NCBI RefSeq assembly: GCF_003350325.1
Contig: NZ_QLYZ01000008.1
Coordinates: 1 to 64,000, forward strand
Length of the DNA: 64,000 bases
Direction: 5' to 3'
Source of the DNA: Vibrio rhodolitus
GTDB taxonomy: Bacteria > Pseudomonadota > Gammaproteobacteria > Enterobacterales > Vibrionaceae
Shown here in pieces: positions 49,354-58,102 of the stretch (within the stretch, counting starts at the first letter, position 1; the number at the start of each line of letters is the position of its first letter). The position numbers were made by a program, and so were the translations under genes. The notes below the pieces were generated by a model. The model was not told the origin of the DNA. It was given only the letters and a program-made list of their open reading frames with translations, and searched no databases.

Positions 49354-51270
49354 TCAAGCTACTTCTGTTTGGCTTTGTCGCCAAACTAAGTCACCAATTC
49401 CATCTGTTGGAGTGAAATCGGTAGGTGCATCAAGCAGCAACTGTCTTATCTTTTCATGCTCGAAGTTGTGACATGCTTCGTCAAGGTCTGATAACAAAGC
49501 TAGATATTCATCGATTGGCAGGAACCTTTCACTCGCAGTCATGATCCGCTCATGCGCGGTCGCTTCAACGTTATCTCCAATAAGCAACTCTTCAAACAGC
49601 TTCTCTCCAGGACGCAGACCGGAAAATTTGATTTCGATGTCTCCGTGTGGGTTATCGTCATTTTTCACTTCCAAACCGGAGAGGTGTATCAAATTAGTCG
49701 CCAAATCCGTAATTTTGACTGGCTCTCCCATATCAAGCACAAATACATCCCCTCCTTTACCCATTGCGCCAGCTTGGATAACTAATTGAGCCGCCTCAGG
49801 AATGGTCATAAAATAACGAATAATATCCGGGTGAGTAACTGTAACCGGTCCACCTAAAGCAATTTGCTTCTTAAACACCGGAATTACCGATCCAGACGAG
49901 CCAAGTACATTGCCAAAACGCACCATACAAAAACGCGTTCCACCAGACTTAGCATTTTCTTGCGCCGCTAAGGCTTGCAGTCCTAACTCAGCCATACGCT
50001 TGGTAGTGCCCATTACGTTCGTTGGACGCACTGCTTTATCTGTAGAAATAAGAACAAACGACTCAACGCCTGCCTCTACAGCTGCTTTCGCAGAATAGAA
50101 TGTACCGAATACATTGTTTCTCACACCTTCAACGACGTTGTATTCAACTAAAGGTACGTGTTTATATGCTGCTGCATGGTAAACAGTTTGGACACCGAAG
50201 CTTTTCATCACCGTAGCCAAGCGGTTAATGCGCTGTACTGAGCCCAGTAAAGGAACAATTTCTACCGTTAATCCTTCCTTATTAACAAGTGCATTCAACT
50301 CCCTATCAACTTGGTAAAGAGCAAACTCAGACAGTTCAAATAAGACTAACTTTCGAGGCTTATTGCGAATAATTTGGCGGCACAACTCAGAGCCTATCGA
50401 ACCGCCAGCACCGGTAACCATGACAACTTTTTCTTTAATGTTTGCTTCCATGAGAACCTGCTGAGGCGAAACCGCATCTCGACCCAATAGATCTTCAATC
50501 GCAACATCTTTTAACTCATCAATTTTCGCTTTCCCGTCAACAATATCTTTCATGTCAGGGACTGTTAATACTTCTGCTGGGAGATGAACTAACGAGTTTA
50601 AAATTTCCTTGCGACGAGAGCGGGAGGCACTTGGGACAGCTAATAAGATTTGCTCTACATCATAGCGTCGAACCAAATACTCAACCTTGCTAGAGTTACT
50701 TACAGCAATTCCCATCAGCACAGTATTCTTCAATGTTTTATCATCATCGATAAAACCCACTACTTTATGAGTATTTGAGTTTCGTAGCGCAATAGCTAGT
50801 TGACGACCTGCAGAACCTGCACCATAGATCAGCACTGGTTTGCTACCCTTTGTATTTGCTTGAGTAACCAAAACACGCACAATCAGCCTAGAACCACCAC
50901 ATAATAGACAAAGGAAAGCAGCATAAATTATTGGGACAGAGCGGGGGACATAAGCATCAAAATAGAAGGCTAAAACAGCTACTGATATTGCAGAAATCAG
51001 CGTACCGAAGCTTACAACTGCTAATGCATGAAACGTAAGGTAACGTAAAACTGCCCGGTAAAGCCCCAGTCGAACAAATGCAAGAATAGTCGTAATCAGA
51101 GTACCGACTATCACATACCGGACCAATGGATCTGATAGTGGAACTATATTACCAACTCGAGCCCAGTACGCGATAAAAAAAGAAGCAATGACAAAAATAG
51201 TATCTATAACGATACTTACTAGACGTTTGTTAAAACGTGATAGATTCCAGATGATATTCAGTCTTGTCAT
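49354..51270 (-). CDS. WbpM/CapD-family UDP-sugar 4,6-dehydratase
   Basis: This is the large membrane-bound type of nucleotide-sugar dehydratase. Four membrane spans cover roughly residues 15-130. A first Rossmann motif GAGSAG is at 150-155, and a second, catalytic NAD-binding TGAGGSIG at 286-293. STDKAVRPTNVMGTTKR near 408-424 has the Ser-Met-Lys arrangement (Met419, Lys423) reported for WbpM rather than the usual Ser-Tyr-Lys. It probably converts UDP-GlcNAc to the 4-keto-6-deoxy sugar, feeding the reductase at 51879. It is the last gene of the locus, with a terminator-like hairpin just before it. Its base composition is backbone-like, unlike the genes upstream. Confidence 0.88.
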   Translation of the reverse strand: MTRLNIIWNLSRFNKRLVSIVIDTIFVIASFFIAYWARVGNIVPLSDPLVRYVIVGTLITTILAFVRLGLYRAVLRYLTFHALAVVSFGTLISAISVAVLAFYFDAYVPRSVPIIYAAFLCLLCGGSRLIVRVLVTQANTKGSKPVLIYGAGSAGRQLAIALRNSNTHKVVGFIDDDKTLKNTVLMGIAVSNSSKVEYLVRRYDVEQILLAVPSASRSRRKEILNSLVHLPAEVLTVPDMKDIVDGKAKIDELKDVAIEDLLGRDAVSPQQVLMEANIKEKVVMVTGAGGSIGSELCRQIIRNKPRKLVLFELSEFALYQVDRELNALVNKEGLTVEIVPLLGSVQRINRLATVMKSFGVQTVYHAAAYKHVPLVEYNVVEGVRNNVFGTFYSAKAAVEAGVESFVLISTDKAVRPTNVMGTTKRMAELGLQALAAQENAKSGGTRFCMVRFGNVLGSSGSVIPVFKKQIALGGPVTVTHPDIIRYFMTIPEAAQLVIQAGAMGKGGDVFVLDMGEPVKITDLATNLIHLSGLEVKNDDNPHGDIEIKFSGLRPGEKLFEELLIGDNVEATAHERIMTASERFLPIDEYLALLSDLDEACHNFEHEKIRQLLLDAPTDFTPTDGIGDLVWRQSQTEVA

Positions 51271-51285
51271 TGCATTCTCTCGAAA

Positions 51286-51315
51286 CGAAAACGCCAGTAT
51301 ATCACTGGCGTTTAT
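51286..51315 (-). terminator. Terminator-like hairpin before the WbpM-type gene
   Basis: A perfect 10-bp stem (AAACGCCAGT at 51289-51298, ACTGGCGTTT at 51304-51313) is followed on the minus strand by TTTTCGTTTC. It lies between the sugar transferase stop and the dehydratase start, only 18 bases from the start codon. Confidence 0.65.
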
Positions 51316-51333
51316 GAAATTTTTGGGTTGAGG

Positions 51334-51882
51334 TTACTTTACAGCATCTCCGCTTCCACTCCCCGTAACAGTCATGATTATATACTGAAAATAGCTTTGT
51401 ACTGTTAACGTATCTATCATTTTTTTATCTGTTTTAGCTAATAAGCTCGGCGTAGACATATCGATGTTTTGTACCTGAGCCAGCCCAGTAATACCAGGTA
51501 AAACATCATAGACTCCTAAGGCATCACGTTCAGAGATTAATTCTTCTTGGTTAAATAAATTTGGACGTGGGCCAACCAAACTCATTTCACCTTTCAGCAC
51601 ATTGATCAATTGCGGAAGTTCATCAATTTTAGTTTTTCGTAAGGTAAGACCAAATTTAGTAATGGACGTAGTGCTCGCTAAATGGCTAGCTACCGATTTC
51701 GTTTCTATCGTCATAGTACGAAACTTAACGAGCTTGAATGGTTTTTTATTTCGCCCTACTCGTTCTTGCACGAAAATAGGAGAGCCTGTATCAAAAAATC
51801 CAATAATCGAAACAATGACCAATATAGGCCATAGACATAACAGGCCAAAGAAAGCAGCTAAAATATCAAGTGTACGAATCAT
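51334..51882 (-). CDS. Initiating phosphoglycosyl transferase (PglC/WcaJ C-terminal type)
   Basis: It probably transfers a sugar phosphate from a UDP-sugar to undecaprenyl phosphate, starting repeat-unit synthesis. The 182 residues are a minimal monotopic enzyme: one re-entrant membrane helix near 5-28, then FKLVKFRTM near 48 and KIDELPQLINVLKGEMSLVG with GPRP near 85-108. The polytopic N-terminal part of WcaJ/WbaP is absent. It overlaps the epimerase gene by four bases (ATGA), so the two are coupled and probably use the same sugar. Confidence 0.88.
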   Translation of the reverse strand: MIRTLDILAAFFGLLCLWPILVIVSIIGFFDTGSPIFVQERVGRNKKPFKLVKFRTMTIETKSVASHLASTTSITKFGLTLRKTKIDELPQLINVLKGEMSLVGPRPNLFNQEELISERDALGVYDVLPGITGLAQVQNIDMSTPSLLAKTDKKMIDTLTVQSYFQYIIMTVTGSGSGDAVK

Positions 51883-52850
51883 TTCTTAGTATCCTGTAAT
51901 TTTGATTTTAGAAACCAATTGGCAGTCTTTTCAAAGCCTTCGGAAAGTGTTTGTGGTGGATACCAATTAAGTGTTTCCTTAGTGTGGGAGATGTCCACTT
52001 GAAGCGAACCAACTAATCTATCTACCGAAGATTCCTTATTCAGTAGTTTTCCAAGTACCTTAAAACACCATATTGGTACTGGTATTTGCCAATTTTTCCT
52101 GCCAAGCGCTTTTGCCATTTCTTGAACCATACCTAATGTAGATACATCATGATCATCGGAGACCAAAAAAACCTGATTGGAAGCTTTAGGGTGCTTTATA
52201 CAAGTGATAATCAAATCAACTAAGTTATCGACTGAAACCAAGCTACGCAGGTTGGTGTTTATACAACCGAATGGAAGAGGGAAGCCTTTGGATACAACTT
52301 TCATTAATGCTGAAAAATTAGCCTTGACGCCGGGACCATAAACTAAAGTAGGTCGAATAATAACAATCTCTAAACCAGTTTCCTCCGCAAGCTCAAGGAG
52401 TAGTTCTTCCGCTTCAGATTTTGATTGCCCATAAAAGTCAGACGCAGCACGAATATCACTTTCTGTAAAAGGGTTACGATTAGAAGTCGACTCACCATTT
52501 ACTTTTACCGAACTAATAAATATAAAGCGCTTTACTCCACTTGCTGAAGCTTGCCGAGCTAAGTTGATTGTTCCAAGTGTATTTATATCTCTATATTGTT
52601 CCAGCGAATCAGCTCCTCGCCCATTCATTACATGAACGCGAGCTGCGCAGTGAATCACATAGTTACAACCGAGAAGCGCTGATCTGTAATCTCCTGCACT
52701 ATTAATTTCTTTCCGAAAAACTCTATGTTCATCTGTAACTGAAGTTTTGAGAGTTCTATTTAATAGAGATAGATCGTACTCATCTAAGCGATCAATTAAA
52801 CTATTGCCGATAAAACCACTAGACCCAGTCAACAAAACTCTTGCTTTCAT
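51879..52850 (-). CDS. NAD-dependent epimerase/reductase of the extended SDR family
   Basis: The 323 residues have the dinucleotide-binding GSSGFIG at 9-15, the catalytic Ser region FISSVKVNG near 111-119 and YGQSK (Tyr140, Lys144). The closest families I recognise are the 4-reductases/epimerases (WbpV, WreQ type) that turn the WbpM product into UDP-QuiNAc or UDP-FucNAc, which fits its place between the initiating transferase and upstream glycosyltransferases. Reductase versus epimerase cannot be decided from sequence by eye. It overlaps both neighbours by four bases. Confidence 0.85.
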   Translation of the reverse strand: MKARVLLTGSSGFIGNSLIDRLDEYDLSLLNRTLKTSVTDEHRVFRKEINSAGDYRSALLGCNYVIHCAARVHVMNGRGADSLEQYRDINTLGTINLARQASASGVKRFIFISSVKVNGESTSNRNPFTESDIRAASDFYGQSKSEAEELLLELAEETGLEIVIIRPTLVYGPGVKANFSALMKVVSKGFPLPFGCINTNLRSLVSVDNLVDLIITCIKHPKASNQVFLVSDDHDVSTLGMVQEMAKALGRKNWQIPVPIWCFKVLGKLLNKESSVDRLVGSLQVDISHTKETLNWYPPQTLSEGFEKTANWFLKSKLQDTKK

Positions 52851-54001
52851 GTTGATTCCTTGTTATTCAAACCATACAGTTCAAAAAACGCTCTCACTAT
52901 AACTTCATGGCTAAATAGAGCTAAAGCAATCTCCCTACTGGCTTTCCCCATCTGATTCAAGAGAGCACGATCTGATTCTAACTTTACTAGTGTACTTACA
53001 ATAGATCCGGAATCTCTAGCGGGGAAAAGCAATCCATTTTTTCCATCGAACACCATTTGCCGACACCCTGGCACATCAGACGTAACAATTGCCAAACCAC
53101 AAGATGCAGCCTCTATGAGTGATTTTGGTAGTCCTTCACGATAAGATGGAAGGCAAGCGACATGTGCTTGCTGGTATATTGATGAGACATTATTGCTGTG
53201 ACCTAAATACTTAACATATCCTTGTTGATGAGCATAATCAATCTCCTCTTTGGACATTGACGATATATTGTTAGAGTCAACACTCCCTACAAGCAGCAAT
53301 CGAACATTACTCCCCATTTTTTTTAGTGCTTTTCCTGCTTCAATATACTCTGCAACCCCTTTATCTCTGAGTAATCTCGCGACTAAAACGACGATTAATG
53401 GGCCACCGATTAGTGAAGGTTTATCAACTTGATTCAGCGGAGAGAACAAAGATGTATCAACTCCAGCACCATTAACGAGAAAACTACATTTTGGCGCTAC
53501 GATATTCTGCAAGCAAAATAACGATCTATCATCATCATTTTCAAAAACCACCTTTAAGGATTTCAAAGATAAAGCAAACCTATATGCTTTCTTTAAAAAG
53601 AACCAAGCCAAATTCCCCTTAATGGATTTAGATAGTGAAGCAGATCCTAAACCCGTTATAGATGCGATTAATGTTGAAGGACGCAAAAATGGGAAAAGAC
53701 GCATCAGAGAGCCTACATAAATCACAGGTTTTATTGTAAAAGAATGCACCAAATCCGCCTTAATGCTTCTTAATACTTTAAAAAGATTAAATATAAAAAC
53801 AATTTCCTTGAGTGGATTTACACCACTCCGAGAAAGATCTATTTTAATAAAATTAATTCCACAAGCCTCAATCTTATCTCTAGAGTTGTCATCACCACAT
53901 ATTACACATACCTTCGCACCGGATAAAATGACACTCTCAGCCAAGACCAAGAAGTGAGAAACAAAAAAATCTGATGAATTAATTACATAAGCTACTTTCA
54001 T
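52847..54001 (-). CDS. GT4-type glycosyltransferase
   Basis: A GT-B fold enzyme of 384 residues. The N-terminal half begins MKVAYVINSSDFFVSHF; the donor-binding half has VLVARLLRDKGVAEYIEA near 205 and the nucleotide-sugar Ex7E motif in YREGLPKSLIEAASCGLAIV near 295. No signal peptide is present, so it acts on the cytoplasmic face. The start at 54001 is chosen over in-frame ATGs at 54013 and 54016 by the family N-terminus. It overlaps the Wzy-like gene by about 23 bases and the epimerase gene by four. It often accompanies the adjacent epimerase in such loci and may add the second sugar; that is inference. Confidence 0.88.
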   Translation of the reverse strand: MKVAYVINSSDFFVSHFLVLAESVILSGAKVCVICGDDNSRDKIEACGINFIKIDLSRSGVNPLKEIVFIFNLFKVLRSIKADLVHSFTIKPVIYVGSLMRLFPFLRPSTLIASITGLGSASLSKSIKGNLAWFFLKKAYRFALSLKSLKVVFENDDDRSLFCLQNIVAPKCSFLVNGAGVDTSLFSPLNQVDKPSLIGGPLIVVLVARLLRDKGVAEYIEAGKALKKMGSNVRLLLVGSVDSNNISSMSKEEIDYAHQQGYVKYLGHSNNVSSIYQQAHVACLPSYREGLPKSLIEAASCGLAIVTSDVPGCRQMVFDGKNGLLFPARDSGSIVSTLVKLESDRALLNQMGKASREIALALFSHEVIVRAFFELYGLNNKEST

Positions 54002-55073
54002 TGGACGCCCCATCAAAAGAAACCCTTCTCAACAACTTATTTTGATATATAACAAAGAAACAAACATACACTGATAAATAATTGAAAATCCTTAATCTAA
54101 TTGCAGTACCTAAATTATCATTACCCAGCAACCAAATCGCAGAATAACAAGAAAAGAAGATCACCAAGAAGTCCACAAATTTATCAGAGTATTGTTTATT
54201 AACCACAACATATAACAAAAAAATTAAAAACGGCAACGATTCAAAAATAAAGACCACTATAGAAAGCGCGTTTAAAAAACGCATACCAAGCAACTGAGAA
54301 ATAAAGCTATTAGCAAAGTCAACAACAAAATAATACCACGAATTAAATGTAATACCTAAATTTGTACCCGCGTTAATAAATTCATGGAAGAAAATATCCC
54401 TATATGATAGGATGGGATTAAGGTAGCCGAGCATATAAAAAACCTGGAGGCACAATAAACACGCAACGAGTAGCCACTTTTGAATTCGCCAAGAAAACCT
54501 ATAGTAATTAAAAAATAACAAGGCAATAAACATAGAGAAGCCCAAATATGGTCTTAATATATATAACACCCCAGAAATAGCAATACACATAAAGTAGCAA
54601 ACACCAATCACTACACCATCTTTACTCTCCGTAATTTTCTTTACCAAAACCAAACATAATGAAAACAAAAAAACCATTGCAGCTTCACGATAGATGTCGG
54701 TGGAATATAAAAAAAAGCTCGGATAAAGGCTAATAACAACAAAGCATGCGGCGAAAATTTTCTTAGATATCGAATCTCTGATATCTTTAACCACCACCAT
54801 TGACATAATTAGAGGAATAGCAACGATAGATAAGAATCCAAATAACCACGTAATACTGAATCTAGAATAAAAACCAATTTCATTTAGCTTGTGTAGGAAT
54901 ATTCCCCAGTTCGTTGGACTACCTTCTTCAATAAGATTTACTGCAAATTTATGATAGTAATTAGCATCACTCCCTAAAAATTCAAAACCATAATCAGACA
55001 TACTAAAGAACAAAAAAAATATCGTTTTCGATAAAACAATACAAGCAACAAAATTACCGTTAAGAATCCTCAT
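53979..55073 (-). CDS. Polytopic membrane protein, probable O-antigen/capsule polymerase (Wzy-like)
   Basis: About 364 residues with roughly ten predicted membrane spans and several charged loops, as expected for Wzy. Sequence conservation in this group is very low, so the call rests on topology, position beside wzx and glycosyltransferases, and the lack of another candidate in the locus. Two loops contain DIYREAAM and GNDNLGTAIRLR with arginines typical of Wzy periplasmic loops. The start at 55073 has GAGG five bases upstream; the longer frame to 55124 overlaps the preceding gene. It contains a T8 tract near the start. A GT-C glycosyltransferase is the main alternative. Confidence 0.62.
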   Translation of the reverse strand: MRILNGNFVACIVLSKTIFFLFFSMSDYGFEFLGSDANYYHKFAVNLIEEGSPTNWGIFLHKLNEIGFYSRFSITWLFGFLSIVAIPLIMSMVVVKDIRDSISKKIFAACFVVISLYPSFFLYSTDIYREAAMVFLFSLCLVLVKKITESKDGVVIGVCYFMCIAISGVLYILRPYLGFSMFIALLFFNYYRFSWRIQKWLLVACLLCLQVFYMLGYLNPILSYRDIFFHEFINAGTNLGITFNSWYYFVVDFANSFISQLLGMRFLNALSIVVFIFESLPFLIFLLYVVVNKQYSDKFVDFLVIFFSCYSAIWLLGNDNLGTAIRLRIFNYLSVYVCFFVIYQNKLLRRVSFDGASNESSLCN

Positions 55074-55080
55074 CAAAACC

Positions 55081-55953
55081 TCATGGCAAATAACTTTCAA
55101 TTCTTGAGATTTCAATAACCTCATCCCAAGACAATACTTTTGATTTTGATGCTTTAATAGTTAGAGATGTCAACTTATGAAGCTCATCCAAGAATATAAC
55201 ATCCACATCATTCTTCTCGCAATATTCTTCAACCCAAGAATATCTATTTGTAACAACCACACGTTCACAGGCTAAATATTCTAGAAATTTAGTAGATGTC
55301 TGCATGTTGTATGGATATATATCTGGGACATAGTTTAATCCGACATGAGAGCTTCTAATTAAGCTAGAAATTTCTTCATAATCAACTTTGCCAATAAACT
55401 CTATATTTTCATTTCCAGAATACCTACTGATTAGAAAGTCACTAGCTAAGCCAACCAATGCAACTCTCGCATCAGGTCTAAACTTTAGTATCGAATCTAT
55501 CGCCAAGTGTATACGTCTAGCTTGTTCCATTGAGCCAACATAGATGAAATCCCATTTAATATCATGTGTTTGTTCTTGACACTCAAAAAATGAACGCCCT
55601 ACTCCCATATCTCTCGTAACACTAGGCACCTCATCAGAAAAACCCATTTCATTTTTAACATTAACATTCAAGAAAACCCTTAAGTCTGGCTTGCAAATAA
55701 ATACTCTTTTAATGAAATTCTTAATCTTTGATAATGGTGGTGTGCTAAGCGATGCATATTCATGAATTACAAACTGATCAACTCGATATCTCTTACCGCT
55801 GGTACCCATAAAGTACCAAAGTATATCATACCGACTTAAATCCTCAGACTCACATACGATACTTAAAGTATAGTTGCTGGCAAAGAATTCTTTATACGCA
55901 TTTAACTCTGGTAGATACGCCTTATTTAATGTGACTAAACCAATACTTTTCAT
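55081..55953 (-). CDS. Glycosyltransferase, GT-B fold
   Basis: The 290-residue protein looks like a GT4-related enzyme with a shortened N-terminal half. The C-terminal donor domain is recognisable: WDFIYVGSMEQARRIHLAID near 135, RVALVGLASDFLI near 165 and YNMQTSTKFLEYLACERVVV near 218 in place of the usual Ex7E motif. The acceptor and donor cannot be assigned. It ends eight bases before the Wzy-like gene. Confidence 0.72.
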   Translation of the reverse strand: MKSIGLVTLNKAYLPELNAYKEFFASNYTLSIVCESEDLSRYDILWYFMGTSGKRYRVDQFVIHEYASLSTPPLSKIKNFIKRVFICKPDLRVFLNVNVKNEMGFSDEVPSVTRDMGVGRSFFECQEQTHDIKWDFIYVGSMEQARRIHLAIDSILKFRPDARVALVGLASDFLISRYSGNENIEFIGKVDYEEISSLIRSSHVGLNYVPDIYPYNMQTSTKFLEYLACERVVVTNRYSWVEEYCEKNDVDVIFLDELHKLTSLTIKASKSKVLSWDEVIEISRIESYLP

Positions 55954-55966
55954 CTATTATCTTACT

Positions 55967-57064
55967 TTATAACCCTAACTGTTTATCAATTAACTGCCTA
56001 TATTTTCCCATTATAACATCGAGGTGATACTTAGAAGCATCAAAAGCATTGCATACAGCATCTTTGCTTAAAAATGAGGCAAGTTGTTCTTCATCCCCTA
56101 CATCAAAAATAATTCCGCAATTGTTGTATGCGATAATCTCAAAGTTAGCTCCGGGTGAATTGCTAGCAAAAACTTTCAGGTCGAGTGAAAGAGCTTGCAG
56201 TAATGAGTTGGGCATACCTTCGTACTCACTAGATAATATAAAGCCTTTGCAGTATCTGTAGTACCTAAATGGGTTATTTTTAAAGCCCATAAAATAAACA
56301 TGGTCTGATATATTAAGCTCTCTGGTTAGCTGTATAAGATTATCAAGTTCTGGTCCTGCACCAAAAATCATCAATTTAGTTTTTAGCTTATACTGACGAT
56401 TTAGAAGTGCTATCGCTTTGATCGTCGTGTCGTGTCTTTTATGAGGGACTAACCTAGCGGCTGTACAATAGTATTTAAAGTTATTATCAAAGATAAAATC
56501 AGACACTGGCTCAAAATACATTGACTTTAGTTTTTCAATATCTACAGGGTTGTAAATTACAGAGATTTTATTTTCTTTTACACAAAGAAGCTCGACAATA
56601 TCTTTCTTCATATGATTGGACAGGGCTACTATTTTGTCCGCATGAGGGTACGTGAATTTTACAAGACTTCGCTTGACCCAACTATTCAAAACTCCAGCGT
56701 TGGCTAATTCAGAAGATAGTGTATTTGCCTCTCTGATAATTACTTTTGGATTCACAAGTGAAAGTTTACTAGCTAACACAGCAATAGCGTTACATTCTTT
56801 CAAAGTAGAAAATACCAGATTTGGTCGAATCTCTCTAATTACACCAATCAAAGGAAAAAAAGATGACAATACATGACTAGAACCAAGCCCAATAACAGTA
56901 ATGCATTTATCTAATCTTTTGAGAAGTATACCTTCATTTTTAACCAATGCTATACTTACATTGTAACCATGTTTACATAAATAGTTAGCAACGGTTACAA
57001 TCACATGCTCAGCCCCTCCCGGGTTGAGATCATAAGTAAATAGTAATATCTTTTTTTCTAACAT
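55967..57064 (-). CDS. GT4-type glycosyltransferase
   Basis: The 365 residues have a clear GT4 layout: LLFTYDLNPGGAEHVIVTVA at the start (the GGAE motif of acceptor-side loops), YCTAARLVPHKRHDTTIKAI near 200, and EYEGMPNSLLQALSLDLKVF near 278, which is the Ex7E donor motif. The ATG at 57064 follows GAAG; the longer reading begins with TTG and is rejected. It probably adds one sugar of the repeat unit. It lies 13 bases before the next gene. Confidence 0.9.
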   Translation of the reverse strand: MLEKKILLFTYDLNPGGAEHVIVTVANYLCKHGYNVSIALVKNEGILLKRLDKCITVIGLGSSHVLSSFFPLIGVIREIRPNLVFSTLKECNAIAVLASKLSLVNPKVIIREANTLSSELANAGVLNSWVKRSLVKFTYPHADKIVALSNHMKKDIVELLCVKENKISVIYNPVDIEKLKSMYFEPVSDFIFDNNFKYYCTAARLVPHKRHDTTIKAIALLNRQYKLKTKLMIFGAGPELDNLIQLTRELNISDHVYFMGFKNNPFRYYRYCKGFILSSEYEGMPNSLLQALSLDLKVFASNSPGANFEIIAYNNCGIIFDVGDEEQLASFLSKDAVCNAFDASKYHLDVIMGKYRQLIDKQLGL

Positions 57065-57148
57065 AATCTTCAATTTTTCAGCACTATCATATATTAAGTA
57101 AGGCTTGATTTGTCACTATAAACTTTTTAATCTAGGTTTAAACTCTTA

Positions 57149-58033
57149 TTAAAAGCTAGGGTCGCTCTTCCAACACTGACCTAACCATTTATCATACATA
57201 TAATGAGAAAAGCACTCTTGTCCAGAACCATGTGCAAATGTAAGTTCCCCAAAAAATATTTCACCATCAACATTATATAAATCTACGCGTACATAACTAA
57301 ATGGTTCAGCTAACAATTTTGCAACTTCTAGCATAGTTTCATAGTTCTTTGGTTTATCGATTTTAGTTAAAATACTTGGGTACTCAACAGAAAATGGAAT
57401 GTAATTGAGCTCTTCATCATAAAAGCTCCTATGATGGCAAGTACTTCTATCAAAATCAACGTGAAGTATTACTTTGTAAAGCCCATTTTCCTGTTTAAAA
57501 ACGTGGAACTTATAGTCTTTAATGTCAACATCTCCAGCTTCAGGCTCTAGTTTTCTTTCAATTAAAATCTTGGGCTCAATTTTACTATACCAGGGTTCAG
57601 AGTTCTTTTTCCCGAAATCCACTTTTAGCTGTAAGTTTACAGATTCACACGCTTTAGCTATATACTCATCAGAGCAATCTCTCGAGATTATATATACAGG
57701 CCCAGAATTGTGGTTAGCCTTAAGTACACAATCCCCCTTTTCTTTTAATATTTCAATTATTTCTTCTGGGCTAATTGAATCACCTACAAAATAATTTTCT
57801 ATTAGGAATTCATTACCAACAACCTTGGAGACATAATCTTTAACGAGAATTTTGTCTGAGCATAATGAGAACAACTCATGCTTAGGTTTTCTCTTTCGAT
57901 AGTTTATTTTATCGTTATATGTATTAGGGTTGTAGAAGTTAGGAATATAGCCATTCTTCGCAAGAAACTTGACATAAAAATATACAACTCTCACTAATTT
58001 TATTTTATAAAATAATTTCAATACAGCTCTCAT
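57149..58033 (-). CDS. TupA-like ATP-grasp protein
   Basis: The 294 residues resemble the TupA-like ATP-grasp group found in polysaccharide loci. Visible features are the opening NPNTYNDKINYRKRK near 40, KILVKDYVSKVVGNEFLI near 66, the lysine-bearing CVLKANHNSGPVYIISRDC near 107, PKILIERKLEP, DIKDYKFHVF near 175, and the C-terminal metal/ATP end VRVDLYNVDGEIFFGELTF near 252. Proteins of this type are predicted to ligate an amino acid or similar group to a sugar or polymer; the substrate here is unknown. The start at 58033 has GAGG five bases upstream. It lies between wzx and a GT4 gene. Confidence 0.78.
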   Translation of the reverse strand: MRAVLKLFYKIKLVRVVYFYVKFLAKNGYIPNFYNPNTYNDKINYRKRKPKHELFSLCSDKILVKDYVSKVVGNEFLIENYFVGDSISPEEIIEILKEKGDCVLKANHNSGPVYIISRDCSDEYIAKACESVNLQLKVDFGKKNSEPWYSKIEPKILIERKLEPEAGDVDIKDYKFHVFKQENGLYKVILHVDFDRSTCHHRSFYDEELNYIPFSVEYPSILTKIDKPKNYETMLEVAKLLAEPFSYVRVDLYNVDGEIFFGELTFAHGSGQECFSHYMYDKWLGQCWKSDPSF

Positions 58034-58102
58034 TAAAACCTCACCAAACACATCAGTGTAAATTTAAATTGAAAAACATTTAATACCTAACCTCTAAGAC
58101 AT

